A DNA stretch of 64,000 nt. Source: Streptomyces eurythermus (GTDB taxonomy: Bacteria > Actinomycetota > Actinomycetes > Streptomycetales > Streptomycetaceae). The position numbers and the translations under genes are program-made. Positions 25,264-33,014 of this stretch are shown here, piece by piece; position 1 is the first letter of the stretch, and the number at the start of each line of letters is the position of its first letter. The notes under the pieces are model-generated. The model had not been told where the DNA came from. It did not search any database and saw only the letters and a list, made by a program, of their open reading frames with translations. Location: assembly GCF_014649115.1 (NCBI RefSeq), contig NZ_BMSK01000020.1, positions 62,001 through 126,000 of the forward strand, written 5' to 3'.

Positions 25264-26574
25264 GTGACCCTCGCCGCACCCCACGCCGACACCGGCGACA
25301 CCGCCTGGCTGCTCGCCGCGACCGCCCTCGTCCTGCTGATGACCCCGGGCCTGGCCCTGTTCTACGGCGGCATGGTCCGCACGAAGAGCGTCCTCAACAT
25401 GCTGATGATGAGCTTCGTGTCGATCGCCCTGGTCACGGTGGTCTGGCTGGCGGCCGGCTACTCCCTCGCCTTCGGTGACGACCTCGGCGGCGGCCTGCTC
25501 GGCGGCCTGGAGCACGCCGGGATGCGCGGCCTCGGCCCGGACAGCGTCCACGGCACGGTCCCCACCGTGCTGTTCGCCACCTTCCAGCTCACCTTCGCGA
25601 TCATCACGGCCGCGCTGATCAGCGGCGCGGTCGCGGACCGCACGAAATTCTCGGCGTGGCTGGTCTTCGTACCGGTGTGGACCCTGCTGGTATACGTTCC
25701 GGTCACCCACTGGGTGTGGGGCCCCGGCGGCTGGATCACGGACCGGCTCGGCGCGCTCGACTTCGCCGGGGGGCTGCCCGTCGAGATCACCTCCGGTGCC
25801 TCCGGTCTCGCCCTGTGCCTGGTCCTCGGGCCCCGGCTGGGCTTCAAGAAGGACGCCATGCGCCCGCACAACCTGCCCATGGTGATCCTCGGCGCCGGTC
25901 TGCTCTGGTTCGGCTGGTTCGGCTTCAACGCCGGTTCCGCGCTCGGCGCGAACGGCCTCGCCGCCGCCGCGTTCCTCAACACGCTCGCCGCCGGCTGCAC
26001 CGGCCTGCTCGGCTGGCTCTTCGTCGAGCAGCGGCGCGACGGCCACCCGACCACCCTGGGCGCCGCCTCCGGCGCGGTGGCCGGCCTGGTCGCGATCACC
26101 CCCTCCTGCGGCACGGTCTCCCTGCTCGGCGCCCTGGTGGTGGGCCTGGCCGCCGGTGTCGTCTGCTCCTACGCGGTGAGCTGGAAGTTCAAGCTGGACT
26201 ACGACGACTCCCTGGACGTGGTCGGCGTCCACCTGGTCGGCGGGATCATCGGCACCGTGCTGATCGGCCTGTTCGCCGACAAGGCGATGACCGGCGGCGC
26301 GCAGGGCCTGTTCCACGGCGGCGGGCTCGCCCCGCTCGGCCGGCAGCTGCTGGCGGTGGCGGCCGTGGCGGCGTACGCGTTCTCGGTGACGTACGGGCTG
26401 GGCAAGCTGCTCGACAAGGCGCTGGGCCTCCGGGCGAGCGAGGAGCAGGAGTACACCGGTCTCGACCTTACGGTGCACGCCGAGACGGCATACGATCACG
26501 GCGTCCTGGGGCACGGCGCCCCGGTCTCCCACTCCGCCCCGCTCACCGCCCAGAAGGTCAAGACCCAGGCATGA
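25264..26574 (+). CDS. amtB: Ammonium transporter
   Basis: This 436-residue membrane protein conducts ammonia/ammonium. It has about 11 transmembrane helices, beginning with DTAWLLAATALVLLMTPGLALFYGGMVR (in part: LLMTPGLALFYGGMVR), the standard Amt opening. The VGVHLVGG and WFGFNAGSAL stretches hold the pore histidines and the conserved GFNxGS motif. GTG 25264 was chosen because GGAG precedes it by 6 nt; a TTG 12 nt upstream lacks a site. Its stop overlaps the glnK start by 4 bp. Confidence 0.95.
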   Translation: MTLAAPHADTGDTAWLLAATALVLLMTPGLALFYGGMVRTKSVLNMLMMSFVSIALVTVVWLAAGYSLAFGDDLGGGLLGGLEHAGMRGLGPDSVHGTVPTVLFATFQLTFAIITAALISGAVADRTKFSAWLVFVPVWTLLVYVPVTHWVWGPGGWITDRLGALDFAGGLPVEITSGASGLALCLVLGPRLGFKKDAMRPHNLPMVILGAGLLWFGWFGFNAGSALGANGLAAAAFLNTLAAGCTGLLGWLFVEQRRDGHPTTLGAASGAVAGLVAITPSCGTVSLLGALVVGLAAGVVCSYAVSWKFKLDYDDSLDVVGVHLVGGIIGTVLIGLFADKAMTGGAQGLFHGGGLAPLGRQLLAVAAVAAYAFSVTYGLGKLLDKALGLRASEEQEYTGLDLTVHAETAYDHGVLGHGAPVSHSAPLTAQKVKTQA

Positions 26575-26909
26575 AGCTCATCACCGCGATCGTCAAGCCG
26601 TACCGTCTGGACGAGGTCAAGACCGCCCTGCGGGAGCTGGGGGTGCACGGGCTGACCGTGACCGAGGCCAGCGGCTACGGCCGGCAGCGCGGGCACACCG
26701 AGGTCTACCGGGGGGCCGAGTACCGGGTCGACCTGGTGCCGAAGGCGCGGATCGAGGTGGTCGTGGAGGACGCGGTCGCCGACGACGTGATCGACGCGGT
26801 GGTCAGGGCCGCCCGGACCGGGAAGATCGGCGACGGGAAGGTCTGGGCCGTCCCCGTCGAGACGGTCGTCCGGGTGCGGACCGGCGAGCGCGGGCCCGAC
26901 GCGCTCTGA
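26571..26909 (+). CDS. glnK: Nitrogen regulatory protein PII
   Basis: This 112-residue signal protein blocks AmtB when nitrogen is plentiful. The T-loop YRGAEYRVDLVPK contains Tyr51, the adenylylation site in actinobacteria. The B-loop TGKIGDGKVWAVPVE is intact. It is coupled to amtB through ATGA. In S. coelicolor the known locus is amtB-glnK-glnD; here glnD is missing and a convergent gene overlaps the last 107 bases, so this looks like a second amtB-glnK locus or a rearranged one. Confidence 0.95.
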   Translation: MKLITAIVKPYRLDEVKTALRELGVHGLTVTEASGYGRQRGHTEVYRGAEYRVDLVPKARIEVVVEDAVADDVIDAVVRAARTGKIGDGKVWAVPVETVVRVRTGERGPDAL

Positions 26910-27816
26910 CCAGCAGCGCCCCGGTCAGCGCCCCGGCGGCGGACACCAGCGCCACCAGCAGCCAGGGCACCACGAGGAAACCGGCGCTCGCCGACTCCCG
27001 GGTGTCCCGGGCGCTCGCGGTGACCGTGACCTCGCCCCGGTCGAACCGGGGCAGCCCGCGCCAGGTCTCGGTGAGCCGTACCCGCTGTCCCGGCAGCAGT
27101 TCGGCGGGCACCCGGGTGAGCCTGCGGTCCAGCAGCGCCCGGCCGAACAGTCCGCGTGCCTTCAGCTCCACCCGGGGGCTGAGGGTGACGTTGCCGGTGT
27201 TGCGCAGGGTGTAGGAGACGGTGGCCGTGCCGGCGCCGAGCCCGGGCGGCGACGGGCGGTGGTGGCTGACCCGCACCTGGCCGACGGAGAGCGCGGGCAG
27301 CTGAGGCCCGCCGACCCGGAGGTAGACCCGGGCGCCGACGGCCCGTCGCACTCCCAGGGCGAGCTTTCCGCCGCCGGTGCCGGTGCGCTCGTCCAGGGCC
27401 ACGATCGCGCCGGGATGGTCGCCGGGCTCGGCTCGCTCCGGGACGCGCAGGGTGAAGGGCACGGTGACGGTCCGGTGTCCGGGCACGGTGATCCGGGTCC
27501 GGGCGAGACCGGCCCAGGCACCCACCCCGCGCATCCGCTCCCCCGCGGTCCGCACGGCGAACCCGCCGTCCCGGGCGGTGTTGTAGGCGTCGGCCGCGTA
27601 CAGCCGGAAGGTCAGCGGGCCGCCGGTCCTGTTGTGGACGGCGACCTCGTCGGTCAGGGTCTGGCCGGGGTCGGCGGAGAGGGTGAAGTAGGGCCGCGCG
27701 GCGAGCTCGGAGGCGACCGGGTACACGGACCAGCTGCCGTTGTCGGCGGCGTGGGCGGGCGCGGCCGGCCACAGCGGCAGGAGCGCGGCCAGGAGCAGGG
27801 CGTACGGCTTGCGCAT
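26803..27816 (-). CDS. WxL-interacting-type membrane protein (DUF916-like)
   Basis: This 337-residue protein has a signal peptide (MRKPYALLLAALLPLWPAAPAHA, in part), a beta-rich extracellular region beginning SWSVYPVASELAARPYFTLS, with the DUF916-like phrase EVAVHNRTGGPLTFRLYAADAY (in part), a second Ig-like domain, and one transmembrane helix near residue 285 followed by an Arg-rich tail. This order matches WxL-interacting proteins of Gram-positive bacteria. It lies 72 bp downstream of a WxL-like protein gene. The last 107 bases, encoding the basic tail, overlap the end of glnK on the other strand. ATG 27816 was chosen because the signal peptide starts there. Confidence 0.72.
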   Translation of the reverse strand: MRKPYALLLAALLPLWPAAPAHAADNGSWSVYPVASELAARPYFTLSADPGQTLTDEVAVHNRTGGPLTFRLYAADAYNTARDGGFAVRTAGERMRGVGAWAGLARTRITVPGHRTVTVPFTLRVPERAEPGDHPGAIVALDERTGTGGGKLALGVRRAVGARVYLRVGGPQLPALSVGQVRVSHHRPSPPGLGAGTATVSYTLRNTGNVTLSPRVELKARGLFGRALLDRRLTRVPAELLPGQRVRLTETWRGLPRFDRGEVTVTASARDTRESASAGFLVVPWLLVALVSAAGALTGALLVRARRARARRSAPGRPSRRGRPRPSRRRSSRSGRP

Positions 27817-27888
27817 GGGTGCGGAAACCCCCACGGGCTGAAAGGACAGGGGAGGCGAGGGCCGGGCGGGTGCGGACGCCCGTGGAGC

Positions 27889-29217
27889 TCACGTGAGGGT
27901 CAGCGTGAGCACGCCCGCGTACGCGCCGGGCGGGGTGAACGCCGGTACGTCCAGGGAGAGTCCGGCGTCGACGGTGAACTCGCCGCCGGTCCGCGCCCCG
28001 TCGGCCGTGGAGGCGAGGGTCGCCCCCGAGTCGCCCACGGAGCCCGCCGAACCCGCCTGGCAGGCGCTGGGGCTGCCCGCCCTGGCCGCGCAGGCGGGGG
28101 TCCAGCTCAGCTCGTCCGCGTCGATCCTGCCGCCGGGGCCGGTGAAGTCGGTGACCTCGCCGGTCAGGGACCAGCCCGCGGGCCCGCCGCGGAAGTCCTT
28201 GACGGTCACCGTGTTCAGGCGGCCGGTGGACGGTCCGCCCTGGCCGAAGTCGACCGCGGAGAGGGCGACGGAGTCCCCGGCCTGGGTCATGGACAGGGTG
28301 CCCGCCTTGACGGTCGTGGTGAGCTTCTGGCCGTTGCCGGGGACGGGCGTGTCGTCATGGACGGCGTAGGCGGCGGGCCCGGCGCCCCGGTCCGGGTTCC
28401 AGGAGCCGCCTTCGTAGGCCACGATCCCGGTCGTCGCCCTGTCGCGCACGACGAGGGAGCCGCTGAAGGAGCCCTGGGCGTTCGCGGTGACGGTCGCGGT
28501 GTCCGCGGTCTGGGTGCCGCCGGCCCGTCCGGCCAGGGTGACGGCGGCGCCCGGCGTGAAGTGGCTGCCGCTGACGGTGACGCTCGCCCCGGGGGCGCCG
28601 GACGCCGAACCCAGGGAGATCGACCGGCGGTCGGCCGGGGTGCCGTCGGTCGCGGTGACGGTCACCGAGACCGGGGCGGGCGGGGTGATGACCGTGCAGG
28701 GGGTGTCCAGCTCCATGATGTAGCTGGTGTGGATGGTGTAGTCGCCGGGCGAGAGGGTGATCCGCCCGGGCTCGGTGACGGTGAACGTGCCCGTCATGGA
28801 GAACGACGGGAAGGCCGCCTTCCCCGGCACCGGCGGGTTCTTCCTCGGCCCGGCGACGGTGACGGCGCCGCTCTGGGCGCCGCCGAGGGCGACCTTCCCG
28901 GTCGGGGTCATGATGTCGGCGGGCAGGGCCAGTTCGGTGGGGTTGCTCGCGGCGGCGGTGACCACGGTGTAGGTCACCGTGACCTTGTCGCCGACCTTGG
29001 GCCGGGTGGTGTCCACCGCCACGTTCGCGGTGGTGGTGCCGTCGATGGGCGGGATGCCGGCGACGGCGGGCGGGATGCAGTGCGTGCCGAAGTCCACGTT
29101 CGCGCCGGCGGCACCGGCCGGACAGGCCAGCGCGCCGCCCGCGGTGACCGCGAGGGCGGTCGGCCCGAGCAGTGCCGTCCAGCGCCACCGTCGGGTTCTT
29201 CGGGGTGTCGGACCCAT
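27889..29217 (-). CDS. WxL-type surface protein
   Basis: This 442-residue secreted protein starts at ATG 29217 after GGAGGGGG. A basic N-terminus and a hydrophobic stretch end near ACPAGAAG, a signal peptide. Two or three beta-sandwich domains follow, with an IPT/TIG-like SGAPGASVTVSGSHFTPGAA unit near 210. The C-terminal third resembles a WxL domain: Trp349-Ser-Leu351 in AGWSLTGEVTDFT and a final YAGVLTLTLT strand. WxL domains bind peptidoglycan non-covalently in Firmicutes. The next gene encodes a DUF916-like protein, the usual partner. Confidence 0.7.
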   Translation of the reverse strand: MGPTPRRTRRWRWTALLGPTALAVTAGGALACPAGAAGANVDFGTHCIPPAVAGIPPIDGTTTANVAVDTTRPKVGDKVTVTYTVVTAAASNPTELALPADIMTPTGKVALGGAQSGAVTVAGPRKNPPVPGKAAFPSFSMTGTFTVTEPGRITLSPGDYTIHTSYIMELDTPCTVITPPAPVSVTVTATDGTPADRRSISLGSASGAPGASVTVSGSHFTPGAAVTLAGRAGGTQTADTATVTANAQGSFSGSLVVRDRATTGIVAYEGGSWNPDRGAGPAAYAVHDDTPVPGNGQKLTTTVKAGTLSMTQAGDSVALSAVDFGQGGPSTGRLNTVTVKDFRGGPAGWSLTGEVTDFTGPGGRIDADELSWTPACAARAGSPSACQAGSAGSVGDSGATLASTADGARTGGEFTVDAGLSLDVPAFTPPGAYAGVLTLTLT

Positions 29218-29304
29218 GGGCCCCCTCCTGAGGGTTGCGGGCGCAGCGGCTCGGCTGCGCCGACAGGGGGCATTGGCGGGGAGCGGGGGTGAGAAGTCAA
29301 TGGA

Positions 29305-29346
29305 AATGCCGCAGACACCTGACGGAGTATCAGTTTCTGCGGCATT
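29305..29346. promoter_or_regulatory. Long nested hairpin between secreted-protein gene and WxL gene
   Basis: AATGCCGCAG (29305-29314) pairs perfectly with CTGCGGCATT (29337-29346). The 22-nt loop contains a smaller inverted repeat CTGA/TCAG around CGGAGTA. The element lies 60 bp downstream of the small secreted-protein gene and about 90 bp upstream of the WxL gene, so it may be an intercistronic terminator or processing signal, or an operator. Confidence 0.5.
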
Positions 29347-29407
29347 CCCGGGATTTCGGCGGTTGCGGCGGTTACGGCGCGATCCGGAACAGATCGCTCG
29401 GCCGCGG

Positions 29408-29881
29408 TCAGAACACGAACGGTCCGGGCGACTGCTTGGCCGTGGCCGTACAGGTCACGGAGACCCCGAAGATCACCATCTTCAGCGAGCCGCCGTACGC
29501 CTCCAGCTTGTCGCCGGCGGCCACGGTGCCGGCCAGCGGGCCGACGGTGACCGCGGCACCGGCGGCCATGGCCGGGTTCTTGGTCCCGCTGAAGACGGTG
29601 GTGCCGCCGCTCGCCCTGACCATGGTGAGCGTGGTGGCGATCGAGTCCTGGGCCACCGCGACCGGGGTCTTGATCGCGGTGGAGCTGAGGGTGAGGGTGG
29701 CCGAGGTGCCGCTCTGGGTGGCGGTGAGCGTCGCCGCGCCGCCGCCGAAGACGCCGCAGTTCGCGTTGATGGTCGCCGACTGGGGAGTGACGGCGGCCGC
29801 GGAGGGCGCGAAGGCCAGTCCGGTGACCGCGAGGGCCCCGGCGGCCAGGGCCGCACCCATCGCCGTGCGTGTGCCTCTCAT
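29408..29881 (-). CDS. Small secreted protein of unknown function
   Basis: Not recognised. The 157-residue product has a clear signal peptide (MRGTRTAMGAALAAGALAVTG, in part, ending near PSAAA). The mature part is about 125 residues, rich in Thr, Ala and Val, beta-strand-like, with two Cys (in NANCGVFGG and SVTCTATAK) that could form a disulfide. It ends in GPFVF. It is the first gene of a same-strand group with the WxL and DUF916-like genes, and may be a third envelope component. A purine-rich GAAAGGGAAG precedes the ATG at 29881. Confidence 0.7.
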   Translation of the reverse strand: MRGTRTAMGAALAAGALAVTGLAFAPSAAAVTPQSATINANCGVFGGGAATLTATQSGTSATLTLSSTAIKTPVAVAQDSIATTLTMVRASGGTTVFSGTKNPAMAAGAAVTVGPLAGTVAAGDKLEAYGGSLKMVIFGVSVTCTATAKQSPGPFVF

Positions 29882-30294
29882 GGGGATCCGCTTCCCTTTC
29901 GTGGTGGGGACGTGCCAGGTGGGGACGCCGGCGGAACGGAGAGGCCTGAGCAGGCGGGTGCGGGCGCTGCGCGGCGATGCGGATCTGACGGTCCGTCGGA
30001 CGTACGGCCCCATTGACCCGCGCCGACGAAAACCCGACAAGGCCGAAATCCAGCCGACCTGGCGGGGGTGGGGGTGGATGTTCGGGGGGACGGAAAGCCC
30101 GGGGGACGGAGGTCCAGGGGGGGCGGAGCCTGGGCGAGGGGGGAGCCCGGGGTGGCGCGGAGCCCGGGCGGGATGGAGCCCGGACGAGGGGAAGCCTGGC
30201 AGCCCGAGCCCGGGCGGCTCAGAAGCTCCGAGCGGCACGGAGCACGCGCGGGCAGAATCCCCCCGCCCGGGGCGGCCGCAATCCGGCGAGGACG

Positions 30295-30900
30295 GAGCCC
30301 GGGCGAGGAGGCGGCCCGGACGGAGGGTACGAGCCCAGCCGAGGGCGGGGACCCGAATGGGGCGCGAGCCCAAGCAGGGCCGCAAACCCGGATAGGGGCC
30401 ACGAGCCAAGGCGAGGGCGGGAACCCGGATGGGGCGCGAGCCCAAGCGGGACCGAGAACCCGAACAGGGGCCCTGAGCCCAAGCGGGACCAAAAGCCCGG
30501 ACGGAGGCGCGAGCCCAAGCGAGGCCGACAACCCGGATAGGCGTCCCGAACCCAAGCGGGACCGGAAACCCGAACAGGGGCCCCGCGCCCAAGCGAGGCC
30601 GACAACCCGAATAGGACCCCGCGCCCAAGCAGAGCCGCAAACCCGGATAGGCGTCCCGAACCCAAGCGGGACCGGAAACCCGAACAGGGGCCCCGCGCCC
30701 AAGCAGGGCACAGGGGCCCTGAGCCCAAGCGGGACCGGAAGCCCGGGCGGAGGCCCGAGCCCAAGCAAGGCCGACAACCCGAATAGGGCCCCCGAGCCCA
30801 AGCAGAGCCACAAACCCGAACAGGGGCCCCGAGCCCAAGCGGGACCGGAACCCGAACGGGGCGCGAGCCCAAGCAGGGCCGCAAACCCGGAAAGAGCACC
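30295..30900. repeat. Minisatellite of about 17 degenerate 34-37 bp units
   Basis: Units with the pattern GAGCCCAAGCGGGACCGGAA-ACCCGAACAGGGGCCCC start at 30295, 30331, 30366, 30403, 30438, 30475, 30511, 30548, 30585, 30621, 30658, 30695, 30721, 30757, 30794, 30831 and 30865. Spacing is 34-37 bp except one 26-bp unit (30695). Units 30548-30584 and 30658-30694 are identical, showing a higher-order period of 110 bp. Each unit holds CGGG/CCCG arms and a GGGGCCCC block. The flank 30100-30294 has shorter degenerate GAGCCCGGG copies. There are no spacers, so it is not a CRISPR. Frames stay open on both strands only by composition; 37 is not a multiple of three. No gene was recognised in 29882-30946. 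Confidence 0.85.
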
Positions 30901-30946
30901 GAGCCCGGGCCGGGCCGGGGGGCGGCCCGGGGCGGGTGCGGAGGGG

Positions 30947-31300
30947 TCAGGTGGCGGGGATGGTGAGGCGGACCGTGCCGTCGGGGGCGGCGAGCAGGAC
31001 CGGGGTGCCGGTGCCGCCGAGGTCGGCCACGGCGGACAGGTCCTCGGCCGGGAGCGACTCCGCGTCGCTCACCACGGCCGCCGCCTCCAGTGACCGCGCC
31101 CCCGAGGCCACGGCCATCGCGACGGCGGTCCGCAGCGCGCTCAGCTTCAGCGAGGGCAGCTCCACCGTCCCGGCGACATACGTGCGCCCGGTCTCGTCCC
31201 GTACGGCCGCGCCCTCGGGCACGACGTTGCGGGCCCGCGCGGAACGGGCCAGGGTGACGATCTTGCGGTCCTCGGGGTCAAGCCCGGTGCTCTCGGTCAT
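30947..31300 (-). CDS. Cytidine deaminase-like protein lacking the zinc site
   Basis: This 117-residue protein has the CDA-like order ALRTAVAMAVASGARSLEAAAVVSD and ends with PVLLAAPDGTVRLTIPA. True cytidine deaminases have a (H/C)AE and a PCxxC motif; here neither occurs and the protein has no Cys at all. It therefore cannot bind catalytic zinc in the usual way. A gene annotated as cytidine deaminase is commonly found at this point in the ybeY-era cluster of Streptomyces (from memory). ATG 31300 was chosen to begin MTESTGLDPED. Confidence 0.7.
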   Translation of the reverse strand: MTESTGLDPEDRKIVTLARSARARNVVPEGAAVRDETGRTYVAGTVELPSLKLSALRTAVAMAVASGARSLEAAAVVSDAESLPAEDLSAVADLGGTGTPVLLAAPDGTVRLTIPAT

Positions 31301-31347
31301 GCCCCGAGCATACGAAGCCGCTCCGGGCCCGCCCCGCCACGGGTGCG

Positions 31348-31707
31348 TCACGCCCGGTCGAGCCGCAGCCGCTCCGCCCTCGGCAGACCCGCCACGACCA
31401 GGTCGTAGGAGTCCTCGATCAGCTCCCTGACCAGCCGGTCCGGCAGCGCCCCGTCGACGGTCACCGTGTTCCAGTGCCGCTTGTTCATGTGCCAGCCGGG
31501 GACGATCAGCCCCTCGTGCTCACCGCGCAGCCGGACCGCGTCCTCCGGGTCGCACTTGAGGTTGACCGTCAGGGGCCGCGCGTCCAGCGTCGTCAGGGCG
31601 AACATCTTGCCCAGCACCTTGAAGACCGAGAACTCCGGGCCGAACGGGAACTCCTCCACCGCCGCGTTGAACGACAGGCAGAAGGCGCGCAGCTCCTTGG
31701 GAGTCAC
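31348..31707 (-). CDS. MmcQ/YjbR family protein
   Basis: This 119-residue protein begins TPKELRAFCLSFNAAVEEFPFG and contains VNLKCDPEDAVRLRGEHEGLIVPGWHMNKRHWNTV (in part: VPGWHMNKRHWNTV), the YjbR/CyaY-like double-wing fold with its conserved W-H-M-N-K-x-H-W signature. The GTG start overlaps the stop of the CBS-domain gene (GTGA), so it is coupled to it. Members are suggested to bind DNA, but no function is proven. Confidence 0.9.
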   Translation of the reverse strand: MTPKELRAFCLSFNAAVEEFPFGPEFSVFKVLGKMFALTTLDARPLTVNLKCDPEDAVRLRGEHEGLIVPGWHMNKRHWNTVTVDGALPDRLVRELIEDSYDLVVAGLPRAERLRLDRA

Positions 31708-33005
31708 TCGGCCTTCTCCTCCTCGGCGGCCGGCACCGGGACCGGCTCGACCAGCACCGTGACGATCTTGTTGCGGCGGCCGGCCGCGGCCTCCGCCGTC
31801 AGCCGCAGCACCCGCCCGTCCGGCAGGCGCACCTCGGCGGACGCGCCGGCGATCGGCACCCGGCCGAGCGCCTTGGCGAGCAACCCGCCTACGGTCTCCA
31901 CGTCCTCGTCGTCGTACTCCTCCAGGCCGTACAGCTCGCCGAGGTCGGTGATGTCCAGGCGGGCGGTGACCCGGAAGCGGTCGTCACCGAGGTCCTCCAC
32001 GGGCGGCAGTTCCCGGTCGTACTCGTCGGTGATCTCGCCGACGATCTCCTCCAGGATGTCCTCGATGGTGACGATGCCGGCGGTGCCGCCGTACTCGTCG
32101 ATGACGACGGCGACGTGGTTGCGTTCCTTCTGCATCTCGCGCAGCAGGTCGCCGGCGTTCTTGGTGTCGGGCACGAACACGGCCGGGCGCATCGCCGTGG
32201 ACACCAGGTCGCCCTCCGCCTCCCGGCTGATGTGCGTCTTGCGGACCAGGTCCTTCAGATACACGATCCCGATGATGTCGTCCTCGCTCTCACCGGTGAC
32301 CGGTATCCGCGAGAAGCCGGACCTCAGGGCCAGGGTGAGGGCCTGGCGGATGGTCTTGAAGCGCTCGATGGTGACCAGGTCGGTGCGCGGGACCATGACC
32401 TCGCGCACCAGGGTGTCGCCCAGTTCGAACACCGAGTGCACCATCCGGCGCTCCTCGTCCTCGATCAGCGACTCCTTCTCGGCGAGGTCGACCAGCGCGC
32501 GCAGCTCCGCCTCGGAGGCGAAGGGGCCGTGCCGGAAGCCCTTGCCGGGCGTGAGCGCGTTGCCGATGAGGATCAGCAGGGAGGGCACCGGGCCCATGAT
32601 CCGGGCCAGCGGCAGCAGCACATAGGCCGCCGCTGTCGCGGTGTGGATCGGGTGCTGGCGGCCGATGGTGCGCGGGGAGACGCCGACGGCGACGTACGAG
32701 ACGAGGACCATCACGCCGAGGGCGACCAGCAGGGCCTCCCAGGTGGTGGAGAACTCCTTGAGGCAGGCGTAGGTGACCAGGGTCGCGGCGGCCATCTCGC
32801 AGGCCACCCGGACCAGCAGGGCCACGTTCAGATAGCGGGTGGGGTCGGCGGCGACCTGGGCGAGCCGGGCGCTGCCCCGCCGCCCGGACTTCACGGCCTC
32901 CTCGGCGCGGAAGCTGGAGACACGGGCGAGGCCCGCCTCCGCGCAGGCGGCGAGCCAGGCCACGACGACGAGCGCGATCGCGCCGAGCACGAGCTGAACG
33001 GACAT
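31704..33005 (-). CDS. Hemolysin-like membrane protein with CNNM, CBS pair and CorC_HlyC domains
   Basis: This 433-residue protein has a DUF21/CNNM membrane domain (about 1-190, three to four helices), two CBS domains (about 205-330, with MVPRTDLVTIER and RIPVTGESEDDIIGIVYLKDL, in part) and a C-terminal CorC_HlyC domain (about 345-425). The family is linked to magnesium or cobalt efflux. It starts 9 bp after the ybeY stop. The ybeY-corC-like order is conserved in many bacteria. Confidence 0.93.
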   Translation of the reverse strand: MSVQLVLGAIALVVVAWLAACAEAGLARVSSFRAEEAVKSGRRGSARLAQVAADPTRYLNVALLVRVACEMAAATLVTYACLKEFSTTWEALLVALGVMVLVSYVAVGVSPRTIGRQHPIHTATAAAYVLLPLARIMGPVPSLLILIGNALTPGKGFRHGPFASEAELRALVDLAEKESLIEDEERRMVHSVFELGDTLVREVMVPRTDLVTIERFKTIRQALTLALRSGFSRIPVTGESEDDIIGIVYLKDLVRKTHISREAEGDLVSTAMRPAVFVPDTKNAGDLLREMQKERNHVAVVIDEYGGTAGIVTIEDILEEIVGEITDEYDRELPPVEDLGDDRFRVTARLDITDLGELYGLEEYDDEDVETVGGLLAKALGRVPIAGASAEVRLPDGRVLRLTAEAAAGRRNKIVTVLVEPVPVPAAEEEKAE

Positions 33006-33014
33006 GTGGCCCGC

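Noticed and set aside
29408..30838. One long minus-strand protein of about 476 residues running through the repeat region into the small secreted protein
   Set aside because: The signal peptide starts at 29881, the upstream part is only translated minisatellite, and the 37-bp period shifts frame with each unit.
30295..30900. CRISPR array
   Set aside because: Units touch each other with no unique spacers, and no cas genes are present.
30068..31093. Plus-strand repeat protein rich in Pro, Arg, Gly and Gln across the minisatellite
   Set aside because: All frames are open by composition, units are not multiples of three, there is no ribosome binding site, and the frame runs antisense into the CDA-like gene.
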